From: Kiloniellales bacterium
Lineage (GTDB): Bacteria > Pseudomonadota > Alphaproteobacteria > Kiloniellales > JAKSDN01
Assembly (NCBI GenBank): GCA_022360075.1
Contig: JAKSDN010000661.1
Coordinates: 1-6,458, forward strand
Reading direction: 5' to 3'
DNA: 6,458 nt
Shown here: piece after piece, positions 1 through 5,772 of the stretch
Numbering within the stretch: the stretch's first letter is position 1
How the letters are laid out: each line of letters begins with the position of its first letter
Notes under the pieces: model-generated
The model's input: only the letters and a program-made list of their open reading frames with translations
The model's database searches: none
What the model was told of the DNA's origin: nothing
Position numbers and translations under genes: made by a program

Positions 1-404
1 CCGGTGATCGGGCATTCGATGAACCGCCAGATGCAGGTCAGCGGGTTGAGGCCCTCTGCCGCCCGGTCGAAGGTCATGTAGAAGATCGACAGGGCCGGCG
101 ACATCAGATGAATGCAGAGCGGTGCATCCGAGAGCTCCGGCTTCACCTTGTGCCGCATGTCGAAGACGATCCGCTGGCCTTCACGGATACCGCATGAGCA
201 GCCGCCGGGGCTTGCCGTCACGGTCACCACGATCTCGTATTCGTCAAGCCAGTTCAGCCCAAGTCGCCGCCGGCCCGAGAAGAGGTTCTTCGCCTCCGGC
301 GAGAGACGGGCCAGATCTTCATCGGTGAATTCCAGCGCCGGCTTCAGCGCCTCCTTCATGTCCTCGAGATTGTCGTCCTCCTGGACGTAGTAGGGATCGA
401 TCAT
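1..404 (-). CDS. TIGR04076-like small cysteine-containing protein (3' end beyond the window)
   Basis: Partial gene: the ATG is at 404 and the frame stays open to base 1, giving 134 codons. The start is supported by GGAG about 8 nt upstream and lies 15 nt after the SDR stop, so it is the next gene of the same operon. The protein has an acidic N-terminal stretch of about 54 residues (MIDPYYVQEDDN...). It then has a core resembling the uncharacterised TIGR04076 family: a beta strand YEIVVTVTAS, a GGCSCG motif with C69 and C71, a following G-x-x-I/V strand, a second conserved cysteine in PLC (C97) before a helix, then C124 and a C-P pair near the end (C131). Those spaced cysteines suggest metal binding or a structural role, but no function is established for the family. 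Only a few residues are probably missing at the C-terminus. The N-terminal extension is longer than in the usual 80-100 residue members. The family match is from memory of its pattern and is moderately sure; the coding call is firm. Confidence 0.8.
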   Translation of the reverse strand, partial: MIDPYYVQEDDNLEDMKEALKPALEFTDEDLARLSPEAKNLFSGRRRLGLNWLDEYEIVVTVTASPGGCSCGIREGQRIVFDMRHKVKPELSDAPLCIHLMSPALSIFYMTFDRAAEGLNPLTCIWRFIECPIT

Positions 405-419
405 GACTGGCTCCGTTCT

Positions 420-1163
420 TCAAATGGCGGTGACGCCACCGTCGATCACGAGGACATGTCCCGTGATGTAAGCGGAGGCCGGAGCGGCGAGAAACAGTGC
501 CGCGCGGGCGACCTCGTCGGGCTGGCCGAAGCGACCGAGCGGCACCGCGGAAAGAAGCCCATCGCGACGCGCCGGGTCGGCGCGCGCGACGGCCGTCATC
601 CCGGTCTCGATCGGTCCGGGCGCCACAGCATTGACCCGCCCCCCAAAGGCAGCGAATTCGATGGCAAGCGTCCGCGCGAGCCCGTTCACGCCCGATTTCG
701 AAGCCGCGTAGGCCGTGGCCCTGCGGTGCCCGACCAGACCGATCTGGCTTGAAAACAGGACGAGAGACCCGCCGCCGTTGGCACGGAACACTGGTTCCAC
801 CGCGCGAGCGACATGGAACGGGCCATCGAGGTTGGTGCTCAGAACCCGGCGCCAATCCGCATCCGTGGTCTCGCCGACAGCGCGCAAATCGAAGATCCCC
901 GCGGTCAGTATGACGGCGTCCAGACCGCCCAGCTCTTTGACCGCCGTCTGCAACGCGGCCGCGACCTGTTCAGGTTCGGTCACGTCGCAGCCCGACGACC
1001 AGAGCGCTCCCTCGACCTCTTCGCCTGGCGTTTTGGTCGCGGCAACTCTGGCGCCGGCTGCGCCTGCGAGACGCACGGCGGCCTGGCCGATACCGGCACC
1101 GCCGCCCAAAACGAGCAAGCGCAGACCGTCCAGATCGACGAGGGGCGACGCCGCCGATGTCAT
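420..1163 (-). CDS. SDR family oxidoreductase (classical short-chain dehydrogenase)
   Basis: Classical SDR of 247 residues from the ATG at 1163, the usual length for the family. It should be a cytosolic NAD(P)-dependent enzyme interconverting a hydroxyl and a carbonyl. Visible elements are the Rossmann glycine motif LGGGAGIG (residues 19-26), D60 after beta 3, LTAG (86-89, the usual NNAG position), N111, catalytic S139, Y152 and K156 (YAASK), the PG motif in VAPGPIETGM (about 180-189) and the C-terminal ITGHVLVIDGG. So the N-S-Y-K tetrad is complete. The first residue of the glycine motif is Leu rather than the common Thr, and NNAG is degenerate. No acidic residue is obvious at the end of beta 2, so cofactor preference is open. 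An in-frame ATG at 1211 would add 16 residues and overlap the methyltransferase by 46 nt. I prefer 1163 because it lies 2 nt after the methyltransferase stop and gives a standard N-terminus; neither start has a strong ribosome binding site. Substrate unknown. Confidence 0.9.
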   Translation of the reverse strand: MTSAASPLVDLDGLRLLVLGGGAGIGQAAVRLAGAAGARVAATKTPGEEVEGALWSSGCDVTEPEQVAAALQTAVKELGGLDAVILTAGIFDLRAVGETTDADWRRVLSTNLDGPFHVARAVEPVFRANGGGSLVLFSSQIGLVGHRRATAYAASKSGVNGLARTLAIEFAAFGGRVNAVAPGPIETGMTAVARADPARRDGLLSAVPLGRFGQPDEVARAALFLAAPASAYITGHVLVIDGGVTAI

Positions 1164-1165
1164 GC

Positions 1166-2245
1166 TCAAGCTGGCTTGTGGGCGATGATCATCGTCCAGG
1201 GGAAACGCCATGCCGTCATTTCCGGCGCCAGAGAGCCGTCGAATTCCTCAAACGGCACGATCTCCACGTCTTCGAACCCGGCTTCGCGATGCGCCTCGAC
1301 AATGTCCATCTCGTTCAGCGGCACCATGAAAGGCTCGTTGTTGCGCGCCGAATGGCCGTAGTGGATGAACGTCCGGAACGGGTCGTCCCTGACCAGGAAG
1401 TCGAGATGGATCGACAGTCCGCCGGGCGCCAAAAGGCGATGGGCTTCCTTCAACAGCCCCTTGACGTGCGATGGCGGCATCTCGTGCAGCACCATGGTCG
1501 ACGTGACGATATCGCCTTCGCCGTCTTCGAGTCCGGTGTCGATGGCATCGGCCTGCTTGTACAAAACGTTTTGCGCCTGGTTTTCAGCGGCCCGCCGGGC
1601 CGCGAGGCGTAGACAAGGCGCCGATAGCTCTACTCCGACGACATCCATGTCGGGATTGTTGGCATAGTAGGGATAGGTGGATGCGCCCCATCCACACCCC
1701 AGATCGATCACCTTCTTCGCGTCGCGCTCCAGGCGGGACAGCGCTTGCGCCGTGAAGCGCTCCCAGAGGCTGGCATGTTTCTTCAGCATCGGCGCGGTGG
1801 ACTGGCCGCCGCGCTCATATACATAGCCGGCAATCTCGTCGCTCCACACGCCTCCAGGGTGCTGGTGGATGTCGATCGATGTGTAGTAGAGCGGCTGCTC
1901 GAATTCAGGGTCGAGTTGCAGCAGCCGCTCGGGCACCTCCTGGTGCAGATCCTTGGTGATTTCGTCGCGGTACTGGTCGTAGTGCGCCGCAAGTCCATGC
2001 ATCCCCGAGTATTTCATCCGCTGCAGGTGGCGTTCGAACCAGCCGAAGAACCGATAGGTGGTATCGTCTGCCAAAACGTCCTTGACGTCGGCGGCAGTCT
2101 TGGGCGCCTGGTCCGCTGCGGCGGCCGCCGCATCGTATCGTTTGCGCAGCTCTGGAAACATCTCGCGGGTCCAGAACAGCTTACAGTCCAGGACGAATGC
2201 CTGGTACGCATCGAATTTTCGGCTGTTGGGTACGGCTTCGAACAT
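1166..2245 (-). CDS. Class I SAM-dependent methyltransferase with a long N-terminal helical region
   Basis: Protein of 359 residues. The C-terminal half is a class I (Rossmann-like) methyltransferase: motif I VIDLGCGWGAS (179-189) binds S-adenosylmethionine, E206 in VGVELS is the acidic residue that contacts the ribose, ADAID (232-236) is the adenine-side motif, and TMVLHEMP (250-257) plus LLAPGG (271-276) are the motif IV/V region as in UbiE/Methyltransf_11-type enzymes. About 170 residues precede it. They look mostly helical and aromatic-rich, with a distinctive segment YYTSIDIHQHPGGVW (120-134); this may form a substrate lid or a separate domain. The start at 2245 has GGAG with a 7-nt spacer. 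The gene sits between the 120-residue hypothetical gene and the SDR, in the same direction, so it belongs to the TRAP operon. It probably methylates a small molecule of the pathway (O-, C- or N-methylation cannot be told), or less likely detoxifies it. The family is certain; the substrate is unknown. Confidence 0.92.
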   Translation of the reverse strand: MFEAVPNSRKFDAYQAFVLDCKLFWTREMFPELRKRYDAAAAAADQAPKTAADVKDVLADDTTYRFFGWFERHLQRMKYSGMHGLAAHYDQYRDEITKDLHQEVPERLLQLDPEFEQPLYYTSIDIHQHPGGVWSDEIAGYVYERGGQSTAPMLKKHASLWERFTAQALSRLERDAKKVIDLGCGWGASTYPYYANNPDMDVVGVELSAPCLRLAARRAAENQAQNVLYKQADAIDTGLEDGEGDIVTSTMVLHEMPPSHVKGLLKEAHRLLAPGGLSIHLDFLVRDDPFRTFIHYGHSARNNEPFMVPLNEMDIVEAHREAGFEDVEIVPFEEFDGSLAPEMTAWRFPWTMIIAHKPA

Positions 2246-2260
2246 ACCACTGCTCCGTCG

Positions 2261-2298
2261 CTTGAACGGTCCGGGCGTCTACCCGGACCGTCTCCAAG
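2261..2298 (-). other. Strong intercistronic hairpin upstream of the methyltransferase gene
   Basis: The 55-nt gap between the hypothetical gene and the methyltransferase gene holds a perfect inverted repeat with 10-bp arms (ACGGTCCGGG at 2266-2275, CCCGGACCGT at 2282-2291) and a 6-nt loop. It is extended by CTTG/CAAG (2261-2264 and 2295-2298) after a small asymmetric internal bulge. No U-rich tract follows on the minus strand, so it is not a canonical intrinsic terminator. The methyltransferase ribosome binding site begins only about 5-8 nt after the stem. It could set the relative expression of the upstream TRAP genes and the downstream enzyme genes through RNA stability, processing or translation. 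Confidence 0.6.
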
Positions 2299-2300
2299 CC

Positions 2301-2663
2301 TTATTCCTGATTGAACTTGCCCACACCCTCTTCGGGTGCGCCGAGCGACACCTCGATCCCCAACGTGCAGCGCATAAGCTCTGTACTGGATTGCCGCCGC
2401 GCCGCGTCGAGCTTGGCCGCCTGCTCCGGGGTCGGTGTGAACGCGTCAAGAGCCTTTGCCGTGACCGGCTCGCCGCTCTCCAGGAGCATCTCCAGGGTAG
2501 CGAGCCGGTCGCGGGTCACATGGAGCTCCGTCGCCAAGGTCATGACCATCGCCAACAAACGGTCGATGGCGTTATCTTCAAAGAAGGTCTGCTCCGCCTT
2601 CAGGGGCAAACCTGTCGGATGCTCCGTCATGTTCCCGCCCGACCTTCCGGCCGGCCCAGTCAC
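2301..2663 (-). CDS. Hypothetical 120-residue protein, translationally coupled to dctP
   Basis: I do not recognise the family. The start is a GTG at 2663 whose first four bases (GTGA) overlap the dctP stop codon. AGGAG lies 8 nt upstream inside the last dctP codons, so translational coupling is likely. The alternative ATG at 2630 lacks a well-placed ribosome binding site and would give 109 residues. The product is soluble, with no signal peptide or membrane segment. From about residue 25 it is predicted by eye to be mostly helical: a first helix through DRLLAMVMTLATELHVTRDRLATLEMLLE, then a second around PTPEQAAKLDAARRQSSTELM. The heptad-like leucines in the first helix would suit a coiled coil or dimer. 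One cysteine is present, in RCTLG. Its place between the transporter genes and the methyltransferase suggests a pathway-specific accessory subunit or scaffold, which is inference. The coding call is supported by its position, its coupling and amino-acid use like the neighbours. Confidence 0.75.
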   Translation of the reverse strand: MTGPAGRSGGNMTEHPTGLPLKAEQTFFEDNAIDRLLAMVMTLATELHVTRDRLATLEMLLESGEPVTAKALDAFTPTPEQAAKLDAARRQSSTELMRCTLGIEVSLGAPEEGVGKFNQE

Positions 2664-3649
2664 CCGGTCGTCTCCTGAATCAGCTTCCAGGCTCCCTCTC
2701 CGAAGGCCTCGTTGGCGAGCCTCTCGTTGAGAGCCGCTATAGCCGTCGCCAGGCCCGAGGCATCGAGATCGATCAGGGCGTCATCGCCATTGGCGGAAGC
2801 CCAGGCCGCCAAGTCGACCGACTTCTGCCGCAGTCCGGCATCGTAGTACTCGACCGCTTCAAGCTCATCGAAGCTTTCCTGCAAGATCTTCTGCTGGTCA
2901 GCCGTAAGGCCACCCCAAGCCGCGCTCGAAATGACTTGCTTGTCGAGCGCAAGTCCGAAATCGGGCACGACCACATGCTTGCAGACCTCGTAGAACTTGA
3001 ACTGAATAGCCGGGTTCAGCGCCGTCAACACGCCGTCAACGATGCCACTTTGCAGCGAGAGATAGACCTCGTTGAAGGGGATCGGGGTCGGCACCGCATC
3101 GAAGAAGTTCAAAGCCTCGATGCAGCCCTTGATCTGCGGCGACCGGACCTTTCGGCCTTTGAGCTCATCGAGCGATTCGATCGGCTCCTTGAGCATCAGA
3201 TTGTAACCGCCGAGTCGGCCAACGCCGAGCAGTCTGGACTTGTACTTCCCCTCGAGCACCTTCGAGGCTTTTGCACCGATTTCGGTGTTGAGCACCGCCC
3301 GCGCGTGGGCACCGTCCCGATAGAAGTACGGGCAATACATGACGTCGAACTGATCGGTGCCCGTGTAGGCGCCGTTGTAGATATCGAGACCGCCGAGCGC
3401 CATCGACTCGATCAGATCCTTCTCGCCGCCAAGGGTACCGGCGAAAATCTCGAAGGACAGTTCACCGCCCGTCTTCTCCGAAATGGTGTCGGAGAGCTTG
3501 GCATTGAAGGTGTTGGAGAGCGTCTGCGGCCCGCCCGCGTTCCCGTAGCGCAGGATCGTCGCCGCCCGTGCGCGGCGCGGAAGTGCGCCGACCGCCGTGG
3601 TGACGGCAGCCCCGGCCAAAAGCTCCCGGCGAGTGATAGCGAGTGTCAT
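2660..3649 (-). CDS. dctP: TRAP transporter substrate-binding protein (DctP family)
   Basis: Periplasmic binding protein of 329 residues that captures the substrate, typically an organic acid, and delivers it to the DctQ-DctM membrane complex. The N-terminus carries a Tat-like signal: TRREL (6-10), a hydrophobic stretch (about 10-23), a basic RRARA and a likely cleavage site after A29. The mature part follows the DctP pattern: LGGEKDLIESMALGGLDI (73-90), the LKGRKVRSP strand with R169 at the position of the family's conserved carboxylate-binding arginine, PIPFNEVYLSLQSGIVDG (189-206), and a helical C-terminus. The N212-P213 pair aligns with the usual N-P after VDGxE, but the common VDGQENP is changed to VDGVLTALNP. 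A strong GGAGGA 8-9 nt upstream fixes the start. The gene lies 29 nt after dctM, so the order here is Q-M-P rather than the common P-Q-M. The ligand is unknown; 'dct' is the family name and not proof of C4-dicarboxylate transport. Confidence 0.95.
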   Translation of the reverse strand: MTLAITRRELLAGAAVTTAVGALPRRARAATILRYGNAGGPQTLSNTFNAKLSDTISEKTGGELSFEIFAGTLGGEKDLIESMALGGLDIYNGAYTGTDQFDVMYCPYFYRDGAHARAVLNTEIGAKASKVLEGKYKSRLLGVGRLGGYNLMLKEPIESLDELKGRKVRSPQIKGCIEALNFFDAVPTPIPFNEVYLSLQSGIVDGVLTALNPAIQFKFYEVCKHVVVPDFGLALDKQVISSAAWGGLTADQQKILQESFDELEAVEYYDAGLRQKSVDLAAWASANGDDALIDLDASGLATAIAALNERLANEAFGEGAWKLIQETTG

Positions 3650-3678
3650 TTCTTAGTCCTCCGGTTGATTAGGTTCGT

Positions 3679-4971
3679 TCATTTCAAGAGCAAGTTGGGC
3701 AAGAAAGTCGTAATCCAAGGCAAGTAGGTCAGCAGAATCAACGCGACCCACAGGACGGCGTAGAAGGGCAGACCGCCGCGAAAGACGGAGAGCATGCCGA
3801 TCCCTGATATTCGGGCCATGACGAACAAGTTCAGGCCCACCGGCGGCGTGATCATCCCCAGCACCAGGTTGAACACCATGACCAGCCCGAAATGGATGGG
3901 ATCGACGCCCAGACCGGTCATCAGAGGAAAGAAGATCGGCGAAAGGATGAGCATGAGCGGCATCGCATCGAGAAACGTCCCGAGTGCGAGCAGCAGCAGA
4001 TTGATGATCATGAACAGGACGTAGGGATTCTCGCTGACGGAAAGCAGGAACGTCTGCACCATCCGCCCGAGCCCGGCGAGCACCGAGATCTGCCCGAAAA
4101 TCTGGCTCGTTGCGACCGTCATCATGATGACCGCCGTCGTCATGGCCGCTGCGACGGCGGCGGCGAAGTAGTCCTTCAGCGTCAAGTCGCGATAGACGAA
4201 AAAGCCGATGATCACCGTATAGAGCACGACGACGGCGGCTGCTTCCGTCGGCGTCGCGATTCCGAAGACCTTCGTGCAAATAATGATCACCGGCGCGCCA
4301 AGCGGCAGGATACCCGCCTTCATCGCCCGCCAGCGATCCTTCGCGCTCGCCCTCGGCTCGCGCGGAATGTCGTACTTGCGGGCGAGGTAGCCGCTCATCA
4401 GGATCAGACCGACATACATCAGGATCCCGGGCAGGATTCCGGCGATGAAAAGCGCGCCCACCGACAGGTTGGCGATCGACGCGAGCAGGATGAACAGGAT
4501 CGAAGGCGGAATAATCGGCGCCATCGCCGCCGATGCCGAGATCACGCCGGCGGCAAAGCGGTCCTTGTAGCCGCGCCGCTTCATCTCGGGGATCAGTATG
4601 CTTCCCGTCGCGGCGGCGTCGGCGACGGCCGATCCCGAGATCCCGGCCATGAAGAGGTTGCTGGTGATCCCGACATTGGCAAGCCCGCCTGGGCGATGCG
4701 CCACGAGGCTCATCGCAAAGTCGATCAGCCGGCGTGTCACCCCGGCCCTGGTCATCAACTCGCCGGCCAGGACATACATCGGAATGGCGAGCAAGGCGTA
4801 GCTGTCGACGCCGCTCGTGATGGTCTTGACGAAGAGCACCGGGTTGACGGGCCGGGCGTCGAATTGGCTCGCGGTGATAAAGGCAAGGGCTGCAACGCCG
4901 ATCGCAAAGGCGATGTCCATGCCCAGAAGTATGAAAACGAACAGCAGCAGAATGCATATCGTCAGAACCAT
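3679..4971 (-). CDS. dctM: TRAP transporter large permease (DctM family)
   Basis: Integral membrane protein of 430 residues, the normal length for DctM, which carries substrate inward with sodium as the driving ion in characterised members. The hydrophobic helices begin at the N-terminus (VLTICILLLFVFILLG). Family signatures are GSAVADAAATGSILIPEM (113-130) followed by a K/R-rich GY loop, IIPPSI (153-158), GIATPTEAAA (237-246), the ALGTFLDAMPLMLILSP region (329-345), and HFGLVMVFNLVLGMITPPVGLN (360-381) with its TPP-x-G hairpin motif. Together these match both halves of the inverted-repeat TRAP-M fold. The start at 4971 is preferred because it gives the standard N-terminal helix, although AGGGG lies rather far upstream (about 14 nt). 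The gap after dctQ is 48 nt. No frameshift or missing motif is visible. A long open frame at 3653-4957 on the same strand is only a shadow of this gene. Confidence 0.96.
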   Translation of the reverse strand: MVLTICILLLFVFILLGMDIAFAIGVAALAFITASQFDARPVNPVLFVKTITSGVDSYALLAIPMYVLAGELMTRAGVTRRLIDFAMSLVAHRPGGLANVGITSNLFMAGISGSAVADAAATGSILIPEMKRRGYKDRFAAGVISASAAMAPIIPPSILFILLASIANLSVGALFIAGILPGILMYVGLILMSGYLARKYDIPREPRASAKDRWRAMKAGILPLGAPVIIICTKVFGIATPTEAAAVVVLYTVIIGFFVYRDLTLKDYFAAAVAAAMTTAVIMMTVATSQIFGQISVLAGLGRMVQTFLLSVSENPYVLFMIINLLLLALGTFLDAMPLMLILSPIFFPLMTGLGVDPIHFGLVMVFNLVLGMITPPVGLNLFVMARISGIGMLSVFRGGLPFYAVLWVALILLTYLPWITTFLPNLLLK

Positions 4972-5019
4972 GGGATCAGCAGCAACCCCTATCGAGGATC
5001 GGTTGTTTGCGTCCGCCCT

Positions 5020-5520
5020 TTAGGACTTGCCAATCGCCACGGGTTCGTCGACGTGCCCACGCAGAATACGCCGGATCCGCCAAAACTCATTGAAGAGCAT
5101 TAAGATGGCACCGATCGGCAGCGCCCAGAACTTCCAACCTTCCGACAATCCCGTCGCAAGCGAAACCGTGCCCGAAGTCAGATTGATGATCGGTACGGAG
5201 TACCAGAGAATCAAAAGCAGCATCACGACGGTCAACAGATGCATGATCAATTCGATGATCCGGCGCGGTTTGGTCGGAAACCGGTCGATGATCACGGTCA
5301 TGCGAAGGTTGACGCCCGAGTAGTAGGCGAAGGCGGCGCCAATGAAGATCATCCAGACGAAGAGCAGCTTTGGCAGCTCTTCACCCCACATCGGAGGCGC
5401 GCTGAACAGATAGCGCATCGCCACCGAATACAGGACCAATCCGGTGAAGAGCGTTAGGACTATGCCGCAATAGGCCGCGCCGATTTTTCGGAAAGCCTGG
5501 ATCGCATCGGTGCCCTTCAT
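5020..5520 (-). CDS. dctQ: TRAP transporter small permease (DctQ family)
   Basis: From the ATG at 5520 the protein has 166 residues and four hydrophobic segments (about 14-34, 52-69, 89-112, 131-146), the standard DctQ topology. The family signature YLFSAPPMWGEELPKLLFVW (37-56) is clear, with W45 and the E47-E48 pair, followed by GAAFAYYSGVNLRMTVIIDR, where the usual His is replaced by Asn-Leu-Arg. The protein partners DctM in the inner membrane. An in-frame ATG at 5607 would add 29 hydrophilic residues atypical of the family. It has only a weak ribosome binding site and would leave almost no leader behind the best candidate promoter. The 5520 start has GGAGG 12 nt upstream, which is a long spacer, so the start remains uncertain (5607 is possible). 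It is the first gene of the leftward operon. Confidence 0.9.
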   Translation of the reverse strand: MKGTDAIQAFRKIGAAYCGIVLTLFTGLVLYSVAMRYLFSAPPMWGEELPKLLFVWMIFIGAAFAYYSGVNLRMTVIIDRFPTKPRRIIELIMHLLTVVMLLLILWYSVPIINLTSGTVSLATGLSEGWKFWALPIGAILMLFNEFWRIRRILRGHVDEPVAIGKS

Positions 5521-5578
5521 AGTATGCCATTGCCTCCCATTGCGGACGCCGCCATCAAGCTCGATCGAGATGTCGGAA

Positions 5579-5604
5579 GCCAGACGGGGCGCTCCTTGTC
5601 TGGC
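5579..5604. repeat. Inverted repeat with GCCAGAC arms in the dctQ leader region
   Basis: A 26-bp imperfect palindrome: arms GCCAGAC (5579-5585) and GTCTGGC (5598-5604) are exact. The next two positions pair only as G-T on the plus-strand transcript, followed by GG/CC and a CGCT centre. The same 7-mer GCCAGAC recurs at 5677-5683. If dctQ starts at 5520, this lies in its untranslated leader, just after the candidate promoter, and could be an operator or leader hairpin. If dctQ starts at 5607, it is coding sequence and the symmetry may be chance. Confidence 0.35.
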
Positions 5605-5617
5605 CATTTATCGTCTC

Positions 5618-5645
5618 ATTATCTTGTATCGCGATCTAATGTCCT
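5618..5645 (-). promoter_or_regulatory. Candidate sigma70-type promoter for the leftward TRAP operon
   Basis: On the minus strand, GATAAT (5623-5618; five of six to TATAAT) is preceded, after a 16-nt spacer, by AGGACA (5645-5640; four of six to TTGACA). Transcription would start near 5611, giving a leader of about 90 nt for a dctQ start at 5520. The match is moderate and made by eye. The -35 element overlaps the 18-bp palindrome at 5640-5657. Confidence 0.35.
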
Positions 5646-5650
5646 ATAAA
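5624..5650 (+). promoter_or_regulatory. Candidate promoter for the FAD-oxidoreductase gene
   Basis: TATAAA (5645-5650; five of six to TATAAT) follows a weak TTGTAT (5624-5629) at a 15-nt spacing. A start near 5657 would leave a leader of about 115 nt before the TTG start. The -10 lies inside the 18-bp palindrome. The weak -35 and short spacer suggest that, if it is real, it needs an activator. Confidence 0.25.
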
Positions 5651-5657
5651 TAGAACA
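5640..5657. promoter_or_regulatory. Candidate operator: 18-bp near-perfect palindrome in the divergent region
   Basis: TGTCCTATAAATAGAACA reads as arms TGTNCTAT and ATAGNACA around a central AA: seven of eight arm positions pair, with one mismatch (C5643/A5654). It sits in the AT-rich part of the divergent intergenic region and overlaps candidate promoter elements of both directions, as expected for a dimeric regulator controlling both transcription units. Dyads of this size are typical of IclR, GntR or MarR-type regulators. Which family, if any, binds here cannot be decided, and no regulator gene is in the window. Confidence 0.5.
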
Positions 5658-5772
5658 GCTTGTCTAAAGGTTTTTAGCCAGACTTTCTGCCTGGTTTGTT
5701 GGCGAGAAACGCAAGTCTGTGCCGCTCGGTGCATGCAGACGCGGCGAGGTCGGACATCGGGAGCTCCTGTCC

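Noticed and set aside
2261..2298. Intrinsic terminator within the operon
   Set aside because: The stem is strong, but neither strand has a U-rich tract after it, and the next gene follows within about 15 nt with its own ribosome binding site. It is better treated as an intercistronic hairpin.
1157..2314. Plus-strand open frames antisense to the methyltransferase gene
   Set aside because: The minus strand encodes the complete set of SAM-methyltransferase motifs; the plus-strand products show no recognisable domain.
2936..3727. Plus-strand open frame of 263 codons
   Set aside because: It is antisense to dctP, which has a signal peptide, a strong ribosome binding site and family motifs.
3653..4957. 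Minus-strand open frame of 434 codons overlapping dctM
   Set aside because: It is a shifted frame of dctM with an Arg-rich, non-hydrophobic product and no family features; the other frame carries the DctM motifs.
3892..5103. Long plus-strand open frame of about 400 codons
   Set aside because: It is antisense to dctM and dctQ. The product is an Arg/His/Asp/Gln-rich low-complexity chain typical of antisense reading of GC-rich membrane-protein codons, while the minus-strand frame encodes clear TRAP signatures.
5659..5694. Small nested inverted repeats (CTAAA/TTTAG and CCAG/CTGG) in the divergent region
   Set aside because: The arms are only 4-5 bp and mutually exclusive, which is expected by chance in an AT-rich promoter region; not strong enough to list as separate sites.
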